A DNA stretch of 6,818 nt, taken from the NCBI GenBank assembly GCA_030433195.1, contig JAUIME010000284.1:1-6818 (forward strand), written 5' to 3'. The number at the start of each line of letters is the position of its first letter. Positions within the stretch are counted from its first letter, which is position 1. Below, one piece after another: positions 1 through 5,527 of this stretch. The notes beneath the pieces are model-generated. The model saw nothing but the letters and a program-made list of their open reading frames with translations, was not told the DNA's origin and ran no database searches. The position numbers and the translations under genes are program-made. The DNA is from a bacterium (GTDB lineage Bacteria > Planctomycetota > JACOTG01 > JAUIME01).

Positions 1-797
1 ACACGCGTGAGGCGGGACTGCGCGGTCTGCGGCGACGCGTCGAGACGATCTACCGCAAGGTCGCGACCGCACGCGTTCTCGGTACGCGCGTCCCGAAGTC
101 CATCCGGCCGCAATCGCTCGAAAAGTACCTGGGCCCGGCCGAGATCGTTCCCGAGCGATCGCGGCGCGAATCACAGGTCGGGGTCGCGACCGGCCTCGCG
201 TGGACCCCGTCCGGCGGCGACATCCTCACGATCGAGACGCTCGCGATGCGCGGCAAGGGAAAGCTCATCGTGACGGGCTACCTCGGCGACGTCATGCAAG
301 AGTCGGTGAAGGCCGCGCACAGCTACGTGCGGTCGCGCGCCGAGCTGCTGCAGATCGACCCCGAGCTGTTCGAGGAGCGGGACATCCACGTGCACTTTCC
401 CGACGGCGCGGTCCCCAAGGACGGCCCGTCGGCGGGGGTCACGGTTACGCTCGCGCTCGCCTCGCTCTTGAGTCGGCGCCCGGTGCGGCACGACGTCGCG
501 ATGACGGGCGAGATCTCGCTGCGCGGAGAGATCCTCCCGATCGGCGGCGTGAAGGAGAAGGTGCTCGCCGCGCATCGATCCGGAATCCGCACGGTGATCC
601 TGCCGAGCGCCAACGAGAAGGATCTCACCGACGTTCCCGACGAGATCCGAAAGCAGATGGACTTTCTCATCTTGCGCAGGCGTGTCGACGTTTCGGCGAG
701 GGCGGTCGTGATCGCGAGGTCGGTCGCTTCGGACTGCATGAGCGTCCCGGATGCCGGCGTCAGCAGCGAGTGCTGGACGAGGCGCCGCGCATCTTGA
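1..797 (+). CDS. lon: ATP-dependent Lon protease, C-terminal part (5' end cut by window)
   Basis: Lon is a cytosolic ATP-dependent serine protease that degrades misfolded and short-lived regulatory proteins. The reading frame is open from base 3. The first residues (TREAGLRGLRRRVETIYRKV) belong to the AAA+ lid helix. The protease domain follows, with the stretch GDILTIETLAMRGKGKLIVTG, the catalytic Ser in DGPSAG (codon 429-431) and the catalytic Lys in GGVKEKV (codon 552-554), so the Ser-Lys dyad is intact. The ATPase and N-terminal domains lie outside the window. Family similarity runs to about FLIL (base 674). The usual last helix (pattern HxVxxxDEVLxxAL) is not recognisable. Instead the frame runs about 40 more codons, antisense to the convergent methionine synthase-like gene, to a TGA at 795-797. 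The family call is certain; the true C-terminus is not. Confidence 0.95.
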   Translation, partial: TREAGLRGLRRRVETIYRKVATARVLGTRVPKSIRPQSLEKYLGPAEIVPERSRRESQVGVATGLAWTPSGGDILTIETLAMRGKGKLIVTGYLGDVMQESVKAAHSYVRSRAELLQIDPELFEERDIHVHFPDGAVPKDGPSAGVTVTLALASLLSRRPVRHDVAMTGEISLRGEILPIGGVKEKVLAAHRSGIRTVILPSANEKDLTDVPDEIRKQMDFLILRRRVDVSARAVVIARSVASDCMSVPDAGVSSECWTRRRAS

Positions 798-1708
798 TAG
801 CTCCCGAGCGCTGCGGTGAGCGACTCGACGAGGCCGGCGGCGCGGCGCTCGGCGTCGAACGACTCGTCGAAGCTGCCGATCGGCACGATACCGAACGCGA
901 AGCCGCGCCCGGCTTCGATCCACGCGAGTGCCGCGTCGGCATGTTCGCGTAGCGAATCGAGCGCGAGGTCGACGTCGAACGCGATCCAGTCGACGTCGAG
1001 ACCGAACAGGACCGGCCACGAGAAGCGCCCTTCGCACGAAAGGGCCACGAGGGCTCCCGCGTCGTGTAGCGCGTGGGTCGTCGCGCGCAGGATCGTGGTG
1101 ACGCGCTCGATGGTCTCGCCGTCGTTTGCGGGATCGAGGCGTGCGAGCAACGGCTCGTCGACGAAGACGATGGGCGTCGCGCCGAGCTCCGAGATCTTGC
1201 GCGCTTGGTCGAGCGCGAGGTCGCCGAGGAACGTCGCGACGGCTTCGAGCGCTCCGGGGAACGTCGCGAGCGGCCGACCGCGGAGGTCCTTGGCGAGCGA
1301 GGCCGCCGTCAGCGGTCCGGTGATCTGGCCCTTCACGAACGACGGACGATCCGCTTTGGGGAGCGCCGTGATACGTCCCAACAGCCCGTGCCACGCGGCG
1401 GCTTCGGCTTCGCCAAGCTCGGGACAAGTCGCGTCGCCGGAGCGTGCTCGGATCTCGTCGATCGCGCGTGCGAGCTCGGGCGAGTCCCCCTCCACGGACA
1501 GCGTCGGCGTCGGGCGGCGAAGTTGGAGATACGGGAAGCGTCCGAGAAACTGGCCGATCATGCCTTCACGGCGATCGCGCTTGGGGAGGCGCGGCCAGTA
1601 GGGAAGCTCGGGGTGGGCGTCCCATACGCGGTCGAGCGCGGTGTCGACGTCGCGATAGGGCAGGTCGCCGAGTCCGGTCGTTGCCGCGCCTCGCGGGCGA
1701 TCGGTCAC
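323..1708 (-). CDS. Divergent cobalamin-independent methionine synthase (MetE C-domain)-like protein
   Basis: This is a TIM-barrel protein of the MetE/UroD superfamily. Recognisable segments are TTGLGDLPYRD (residues 10-20), LPYWPRLPKRDRREGM (35-50), FVKGQITGPLTAASLAK (124-140), FVDEPLLARLDP (182-193) and SLLTPASGTL (314-323). True MetE enzymes bind catalytic zinc through His-x-Cys, Glu and a last Cys. Here the Glu-like DEP and the first Cys (225) remain, but the His position reads Leu (LSCEG) and the last Cys reads Ser (TPASG), so methionine synthesis is doubtful and the substrate unknown. The start is GTG at 1708, whose GTGA overlaps the upstream TGA, suggesting translational coupling. Family-like sequence ends near residue 345 (about base 673). 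The in-frame stop is only at 323-325, adding about 115 residues antisense to lon. That tail may not be real protein. Confidence 0.75.
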   Translation of the reverse strand: MTDRPRGAATTGLGDLPYRDVDTALDRVWDAHPELPYWPRLPKRDRREGMIGQFLGRFPYLQLRRPTPTLSVEGDSPELARAIDEIRARSGDATCPELGEAEAAAWHGLLGRITALPKADRPSFVKGQITGPLTAASLAKDLRGRPLATFPGALEAVATFLGDLALDQARKISELGATPIVFVDEPLLARLDPANDGETIERVTTILRATTHALHDAGALVALSCEGRFSWPVLFGLDVDWIAFDVDLALDSLREHADAALAWIEAGRGFAFGIVPIGSFDESFDAERRAAGLVESLTAALGSYQDARRLVQHSLLTPASGTLMQSEATDLAITTALAETSTRLRKMRKSICFRISSGTSVRSFSLALGRITVRIPDRCAASTFSFTPPIGRISPRSEISPVIATSCRTGRRLKSEASASVTVTPADGPSLGTAPSGKCTWMSRSSNSSGSICSSSARDRT

Positions 1709-2787
1709 GGCGCTTCGAGAACGAGCGGGAGCCACGTGGCGAGGTGCTCCTTGATCTGGAATGCGGTCTTGCGATAGAGCTCGAGCGAACCGCCGAACGG
1801 GTCGAGCGTGTTGTGCCCGGTCGGGTCGAGCAGCGCGGCGCGAGCGTGCGCGTCGGGAGCGAGCCCGCGCACGGCGCGCAGTTGCTCCTCGGTCATCGCG
1901 ACGACGAAATCGGCCTCGCGGATCGCGTCGGGTGTGAGCGGCGACGTCTCGTGCGCGGTGAGGTCGATGCCCATGTCTTGCATCGCGGCGATCGCGCCCG
2001 AAGACGCTCCGTTTCCGGGGAAAGCCATGGTACCTGCCGAGCGTACGCGCAGGCCCCGCTTCTCGAGGTCGTCGTCGCCCAGGTGCTCGCGCAGCAGTTG
2101 CGTGAACATCGCCGCCGCCATCGGACTGCGGCACGTGTTGCCGGAGCAGACGAAGAGCACGGTCTTGCTGATCGCGGCGCGGATCGCGGTTTCGTCGATG
2201 AATCCCTCCCTGAGAAGTCGCCATCCGTCGTCGAGGATTTCGACGACGGTCGAGGCTTCCTTGAGTTCGCTCGGGCCGCCGTCGAGCACGATGTCGACGG
2301 CGTCGCCGATGAGTTCGTCGGCGGTCGCGGCGTCACAGGCCGGCGGATCGCCCGATCGATTGGCGCTCGTCCCGAGGACGGGGACGTCGATGGCGCCGAG
2401 CAGCGCTCGTGCGACGTCGTGCGCGGGAAAGCGAAGGCCCACGGTTCGCGGGGCATCCGCAGGGGCGGTGCGATCGGGAACGACGAGCGTCAGCGGACCC
2501 GGCCAATACCGCTCGATGAGCCGGTGGGCGAGACGGGGGAGCCGGCTCGCGGCGCGCTCGATCTGCTCGAAGCGCCCCACGTGTACGGCCATCGGTTTGT
2601 CCGCGTCGCGCCCCTTGGCCGCGCGCAACCGCTCGATCGAGTCGGGTCGGTCGGAGCGGACCGCGATTCCGTAGACCGTCTCGGTCGGGAAGACGACGAG
2701 GCCGCCGTCGCGCAGGCATTCGATGGCTCTCGACATCGACTCGGGCTGCATATCGCTCGGGTCGACTCGCAACACTCGATCGTTCAT
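1705..2787 (-). CDS. Fusion of Sua5/TsaC threonylcarbamoyl-AMP synthase and low-molecular-weight (YwlE-like) phosphatase
   Basis: This 360-residue protein has two domains. Residues 1-200 are Sua5/YrdC/TsaC, which makes threonylcarbamoyl-AMP from Thr, bicarbonate and ATP for the tRNA t6A37 modification. Motifs are GGLVVFPTETVYGIA, KGRDADKPMAVHV (K58, R60), RYWPGPLTLV and GTSANRSG (S141, N143). Residues 208-360 are a low-molecular-weight phosphatase with the CX5R loop CSGNTCRSP (C214, R220) and the general acid D329 in LDPFGGSLELYRKT. T218 in the loop matches the Thr that gives Bacillus subtilis YwlE its phosphoarginine preference, where tyrosine phosphatases usually have Ile. The two domains are joined in one frame with no stop. 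The ATG at 2787 is preferred because RVLRVDPSD is a common family N-terminus and GAAGG (2796-2800, minus strand) sits 8 bases upstream. The downstream MetE-like gene overlaps it by 4 bases. Substrate of the phosphatase half is inferred. Confidence 0.93.
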   Translation of the reverse strand: MNDRVLRVDPSDMQPESMSRAIECLRDGGLVVFPTETVYGIAVRSDRPDSIERLRAAKGRDADKPMAVHVGRFEQIERAASRLPRLAHRLIERYWPGPLTLVVPDRTAPADAPRTVGLRFPAHDVARALLGAIDVPVLGTSANRSGDPPACDAATADELIGDAVDIVLDGGPSELKEASTVVEILDDGWRLLREGFIDETAIRAAISKTVLFVCSGNTCRSPMAAAMFTQLLREHLGDDDLEKRGLRVRSAGTMAFPGNGASSGAIAAMQDMGIDLTAHETSPLTPDAIREADFVVAMTEEQLRAVRGLAPDAHARAALLDPTGHNTLDPFGGSLELYRKTAFQIKEHLATWLPLVLEAP

Positions 2788-2795
2788 CCGGAGAG

Positions 2796-2800
2796 CCTTC
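2796..2800 (-). promoter_or_regulatory. Ribosome binding site of the Sua5-phosphatase gene
   Basis: On the minus strand GAAGG lies 8 bases before the ATG at 2787. It supports this start over the internal Met codons at 2751 and 2736. Confidence 0.6.
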
Positions 2801-2805
2801 GCGTG

Positions 2806-2834
2806 TTGACAGTGTCCCGCAAATTTGGGATTCA
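2806..2834 (+). promoter_or_regulatory. Candidate promoter of the kinase-regulator operon
   Basis: An exact TTGACA box stands at 2806-2811. With a 17-base spacer the -10 position is GATTCA (2829-2834), a poor match to TATAAT, so the promoter may be weak or activator-dependent. It lies over the opposing promoter and uses nearly the same -10 bases. Confidence 0.35.
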
Positions 2835-2858
2835 ACCTTCTCGCGTGACGGCTGTCAA
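2830..2858 (-). promoter_or_regulatory. Candidate sigma70-type promoter of the Sua5-phosphatase / MetE-like operon
   Basis: On the minus strand a consensus -35 box TTGACA (2858 to 2853) is followed after 17 bases by TTGAAT (2835 to 2830), 4 of 6 matches to TATAAT. Transcription would start near 2823, giving a leader of about 36 bases before the ATG at 2787. The assignment comes from sequence alone. Confidence 0.5.
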
Positions 2859-2934
2859 ACGCAGTCCGTCGAACCTCCTGCGTCATCGCGAGATGCGACG
2901 CCCGCAACCTTCCCGAGCGCATGATTCGAGGCGC

Positions 2935-3696
2935 ATGAGCGGATCCGGCAAGCAGTCCGATCGATTGGCCTTTCTCGGTCAGCTCGCCGGCGGTCTCGCC
3001 CACGAGATCAAGAACCCCTTGAGCACGATGATGGTCACCCTCCAATTGCTCAAGGAGGACTGGGACGAGGAGACGAGTCCGCGCGCGATGAGAACGCGGC
3101 AGAAGCTCGAACTCCTGCTCAAAGAAGTGCATCGGCTCGAAGGCATTCTCGACGAGTTTCTTCGCTACGCTCGTGGCGCCGACAAGAGCCTCGCGCCCTG
3201 CGATCTCAACGACCTCGTCCAAGAGGTGCTCGATTTCATCGAGCCCGAGACGGCGCGCTTCGGCATCCGAATCCGATTCGCGCCCGCGGCCGATCTTCCC
3301 GAGTGCCGTGTCGATCGAAACGCGATCAAGCAGGCGCTGTTCAACATCGTCATCAACGCGCAGCACGCGATGGAGAACGACGGCGGCGAGCTCATCGTCA
3401 CGACGGAGCGGCTCGCCGATCCAGAGGCCGCGAAGCTGCGCATCGTCGACACCGGCTGCGGGATCGAGCCCGACGTGCTCACGCGGATCTTCGACGTCTA
3501 CTATTCGACGAAGCAACGCGGCACCGGCCTCGGCCTGCCGACGTCGCGCCGCTTCATCGAGGAACACGACGGCTCGATCACGGTGCAGAGCGACGTGGGG
3601 CGGGGGACCGCCGTCGAGGTGATCCTGCCGATCGCGGGACCCGCGGCGTCGACGGTCGTGGGCGAGGGCGCCGAAGAGGGAGCCGGCGATGGCTGA
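2935..3696 (+). CDS. Soluble NtrB-like sensor histidine kinase without a recognisable sensor domain
   Basis: This 253-residue kinase autophosphorylates on His and passes the phosphate to a response regulator, almost certainly the one encoded next. The sequence begins almost directly with the dimerisation/phosphoacceptor helix LGQLAGGLAHEIKNPLS (His23). The ATPase domain has the N box NIVINAQHAM (137-146), G1 box DTGCGI (172-177), F box IFDVYYSTK (185-193) and G2 box GTGLGL (196-201). I see no membrane helix, PAS or GAF domain, so the protein should be cytosolic, with its input coming through a partner or the core itself. The ATG at 2935 is chosen because it sits just before the conserved core, but only a weak GAGG lies 3 bases upstream. 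ATG 2893 or GTG 2845 would add 14 or 30 Arg-rich residues of no known domain. Its stop overlaps the regulator start by 8 bases. Confidence 0.93.
   Translation: MSGSGKQSDRLAFLGQLAGGLAHEIKNPLSTMMVTLQLLKEDWDEETSPRAMRTRQKLELLLKEVHRLEGILDEFLRYARGADKSLAPCDLNDLVQEVLDFIEPETARFGIRIRFAPAADLPECRVDRNAIKQALFNIVINAQHAMENDGGELIVTTERLADPEAAKLRIVDTGCGIEPDVLTRIFDVYYSTKQRGTGLGLPTSRRFIEEHDGSITVQSDVGRGTAVEVILPIAGPAASTVVGEGAEEGAGDG
3677..3682 (+). promoter_or_regulatory. Ribosome binding site of the NtrC-family regulator
   Basis: AGGGAG lies inside the 3' end of the kinase gene, 6 bases before the ATG at 3689. It supports this start and tight co-translation of kinase and regulator. Confidence 0.7.
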
Positions 3697-5047
3697 GACG
3701 CGCATCCTCATCGTCGACGATGACGAGCCCCACGCGCAAGGGCTCGCCGAAGCTCTCGAGCGAGACGGCCACCACTGCCAGGTCGCGACCTCGGGTGAGG
3801 AGGGGCTCGCGCGATTTCGAGAGCTCGACGTCGACGTCGTGCTGACCGATCTCGTGATGCGCGATCGCAGTGGACTCGAGATCTTGCGCGAGGTCAAACG
3901 ATCCGAGCCCGACGTGCAGGTCGTCATGATCACGGGGCACGGATCGGTACCGAGCGCGGTCGAAGCGATGCAGGCCGGGGCGTCGACCTATCTCGAGAAA
4001 CCCGTGAACATCCAGTTGCTGCGGGAAGTCGTGAAGAAACAGGTCGAGACGCGACGCGAGCGTCTCGCGAACATCGAGCTTCGGCGTCAGCTCGACCGTC
4101 GCTTCGGCTTCGAAGGGATCATCGGCAACTCGGAGCTCATGCGGCGCAACTTCGGGATCCTGCAACGCGTCTCTCCGACCGACGCGATCGTGCTCATCAC
4201 GGGCGAGTCGGGCACCGGCAAGGAGCTCATCGCCAAGGCGATCCACAACAACAGCCGCCGCAAGAACGCGCCGTTCCTCGCCGTGAATTGCGCGGCGCTC
4301 GCCGAAGGCGTGCTCGAGTCGGAGCTGTTCGGTCACGAGAAGGGCGCCTTCACGGGTGCGATTCGCAGTCGGCAAGGCGTCTTCGAAGCAGCCGACGGCG
4401 GAACGCTGTTTCTCGACGAGCTCGGCGAGATGCCGCTGTCGACGCAGGTGAAGCTGCTGCGCGTGCTCGAGGAGTGGGAGATCAATCGCGTCGGTTCGAA
4501 CAAGCCGATCCGTGTCGACGTGCGCCTCGTGGCGGCGACGAACAAGAACCTCGAGGAGCTCGTGCGGGACGGACGCTTCCGCGAGGATCTCTACTTCCGA
4601 CTCAACGTCGTGACGATCGATCTCCCGCCGTTGCAGCGTCGACAGGCGGACATTCCGTTGTTGATCGAAGCGTTCATCGCCGATTTGTCCGAGGCGCGCG
4701 GCAAGCGCATCGACGGAATTTCGCCGGCGGCACAGAAGGTCCTCATGGCGTATCCGTGGCCCGGCAACGTCCGCGAGCTGCGAAACTGCATCGAGAACAT
4801 GGTGACGCTCGCTCCGTCGACGCGTCTGGATGTCGATGACATCCCGCCACGAGTCGTCGCGGCGGTCGATCCGACGTCGTCGGGAGCTGACATGCAGGGG
4901 CCGCCTCCGTCGCTCGACGAGCTCGAGCGCGAAGCGATCGCCGGGGCCCTCGCGTACACGCAGGGCAATCGCGAGCAGGCCGCGAAGATCCTCGGCATCG
5001 GCGAACGTACGCTCTATCGCAAGATCAAGTCCTACGGTTTGCGGTGA
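3689..5047 (+). CDS. NtrC-family response regulator, sigma54-dependent transcription activator
   Basis: This 452-residue bacterial enhancer-binding protein has the full three-domain NtrC layout. The receiver domain (about 1-120) has the acidic pocket DDD (10-12), phosphoacceptor D54 in LTDLVMRDRSG, T82 in ITGHGS and K104 in YLEKP. The central AAA+ domain (about 142-375) has Walker A GESGTGKE (172-179), an intact sigma54-contact loop GAFTGA (219-224), Walker B GGTLFLDE (237-244), the arginine segment GRFREDLYFRLN and WPGNVREL (357-364). The C-terminal Fis-type helix-turn-helix is GNREQAAKILGIGERTLYRK (426-445). All catalytic parts look functional, so phosphorylation should drive ATP-dependent opening of sigma54 promoters. 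The gene overlaps the kinase by 8 bases (ATGGCTGA), so the two form a cognate pair. The only good sigma54 promoter seen in the window lies 214 bases after its stop, in front of dnaK. The exact ortholog name is not assigned. Confidence 0.97.
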   Translation: MAETRILIVDDDEPHAQGLAEALERDGHHCQVATSGEEGLARFRELDVDVVLTDLVMRDRSGLEILREVKRSEPDVQVVMITGHGSVPSAVEAMQAGASTYLEKPVNIQLLREVVKKQVETRRERLANIELRRQLDRRFGFEGIIGNSELMRRNFGILQRVSPTDAIVLITGESGTGKELIAKAIHNNSRRKNAPFLAVNCAALAEGVLESELFGHEKGAFTGAIRSRQGVFEAADGGTLFLDELGEMPLSTQVKLLRVLEEWEINRVGSNKPIRVDVRLVAATNKNLEELVRDGRFREDLYFRLNVVTIDLPPLQRRQADIPLLIEAFIADLSEARGKRIDGISPAAQKVLMAYPWPGNVRELRNCIENMVTLAPSTRLDVDDIPPRVVAAVDPTSSGADMQGPPPSLDELEREAIAGALAYTQGNREQAAKILGIGERTLYRKIKSYGLR

Positions 5048-5109
5048 CGAGTCGTTCGCAGAAGCGGGAATGGACTCCCGGGGTCGCGTCCGGCCGGTCG
5101 CCGCGACGT

Positions 5110-5124
5110 GGCATGTCTTATGCC
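5110..5124. repeat. Perfect inverted repeat GGCAT-N5-ATGCC
   Basis: GGCAT, then GTCTT, then ATGCC. The centre is 54 bases (about five helical turns) upstream of the centre of the larger palindrome and about 170 bases before the expected sigma54 transcription start. It could be a second activator site or a small hairpin. Confidence 0.45.
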
Positions 5125-5161
5125 GATCTGGCAGGTTGCTCCGGGTCATCGAGTCACGATG

Positions 5162-5180
5162 CCCTGTCACTCTGACAGGG
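5162..5180. promoter_or_regulatory. Perfect palindrome, candidate enhancer (UAS) for the NtrC-family regulator
   Basis: CCCTGTCA, spacer CTC, TGACAGGG: two perfect 8-base arms around 3 bases. The centre lies about 91 bases before the -24 GG and about 116 before the expected start site, a usual distance for a sigma54 activator site. It is not followed by a T-tract, so a terminator is unlikely. The binding protein is inferred from context. Confidence 0.6.
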
Positions 5181-5260
5181 GACGTCCGGCGCGGTACGGG
5201 TCGGCTTGCAGAAGGTTTTTGAAGGATTTAGGTTACAAGCTTTCGCAAGCGGTTGCCGTT

Positions 5261-5276
5261 TGGCACTGGGGTTGCT
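5261..5276 (+). promoter_or_regulatory. Sigma54 (RpoN) -24/-12 promoter upstream of dnaK
   Basis: TGGCACTGGGGTTGCT matches the consensus TGGCACG-N4-TTGCW at every defined base but one. The invariant GG (5262-5263) and GC (5274-5275) are exactly 10 bases apart. Transcription would start near 5287, leaving a leader of about 240 bases before dnaK. The gene for a complete sigma54 activator lies directly upstream, which strengthens the call. Confidence 0.75.
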
Positions 5277-5400
5277 CCGATTCGATGCGGCGGTAGCATT
5301 TGCCTTCGCGGCCGCGGGCCTCGGTGGCGTCGCCCCGACTTCTTCGTCCCCCGACGAACGACGGAACGAAGCGGTCGTGAAGTCTTCGGCGTTCGCCGGC

Positions 5401-5419
5401 GCAGCCTGGCAAGGCCTGC
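5401..5419 (+). repeat. Hairpin in the dnaK leader
   Basis: GCAGCCT and AGG(C)CTGC can pair as a 7-base-pair stem with one bulged C (5415) and a GGCA loop. Directly downstream, two CCTGCAG direct repeats (5415-5421 and 5432-5438) offer an alternative pairing between their CTGCAG cores. Any function is unproven. Confidence 0.35.
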
Positions 5420-5460
5420 AGTTCCTGAGATCCTGCAGTACCTAGAACAGTCACCCAATT

Positions 5461-5476
5461 CGGCGCCGAGACGCCG
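5461..5476 (+). repeat. Hairpin CGGCG-N6-CGCCG in the dnaK leader
   Basis: A perfect 5-base-pair stem with the loop CCGAGA. It is the first of two hairpins in a row before the dnaK ribosome site. Confidence 0.4.
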
Positions 5477-5486
5477 ACGAGAGTCC

Positions 5487-5506
5487 CCGCCGACGGAGTT
5501 CGGCGG
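5487..5506 (+). promoter_or_regulatory. Hairpin just upstream of the dnaK Shine-Dalgarno sequence
   Basis: CCGCCGA and TCGGCGG form a perfect 7-base-pair stem with the loop CGGAGT. It ends 4 bases before the AAGGAGG ribosome site. The ribosome site itself stays unpaired in this fold, so it may act as a protective or standby structure rather than a blocking one. Confidence 0.45.
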
Positions 5507-5510
5507 CACC

Positions 5511-5517
5511 AAGGAGG
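5511..5517 (+). promoter_or_regulatory. Ribosome binding site of dnaK
   Basis: AAGGAGG is a full-strength Shine-Dalgarno sequence 10 bases before the ATG at 5528. It fixes the start of DnaK. Confidence 0.9.
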
Positions 5518-5527
5518 TCAGTACCCC

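Larger units (their letters stand above)
5048..5527. other. Non-coding regulatory region between the NtrC-family gene and dnaK
   Basis: These 480 bases hold no convincing gene. In order they contain two palindromes (5110-5124 and 5162-5180), a locally A/T-richer stretch (about 5212-5250) with a T5 run and a small GCTT/AAGC hairpin, a sigma54 promoter (5261-5276), a leader of about 240 bases with several hairpins, and the dnaK ribosome site. No hairpin followed by a T-tract stands after the regulator stop, so I see no intrinsic terminator. I also find no CIRCE element (TTAGCACTC-N9-GAGTGCTAA) and no sigma32-type promoter. Confidence 0.7.

Noticed and set aside
171..1427. Minus-strand open frame (418 codons) over lon and the MetE-like gene
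   Set aside because: It is out of frame with both supported genes, and the translation is Arg-rich with no motif.
1444..2934. Upstream extension of the kinase frame
   Set aside because: The frame stays open back to 1444, but this part is antisense to the Sua5-phosphatase and MetE-like genes and is Arg-rich low-complexity protein. The kinase starts at about 2935.
3578..5170. Minus-strand open frame (530 codons) opposite the NtrC-family gene
   Set aside because: It is a complement-frame shadow of a fully motif-supported gene in GC-rich DNA, and its own product has no recognisable domain.
5162..5180. Palindrome as an intrinsic terminator of the kinase-regulator operon
   Set aside because: No T-tract follows the arms (the next bases are GGACGTCC) and the loop is only 3 bases, so an operator or enhancer fits better.
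5206..5445. Small plus-strand frame (79 codons, TTG start) between the regulator and dnaK
   Set aside because: It spans the sigma54 promoter, has no Shine-Dalgarno and no family resemblance. It would begin before the expected transcription start.
5048..5527. CIRCE or sigma32 heat-shock element before dnaK
   Set aside because: I searched by eye for TTAGCACTC/GAGTGCTAA and CTTGAA...CCCCAT patterns and found no convincing match.
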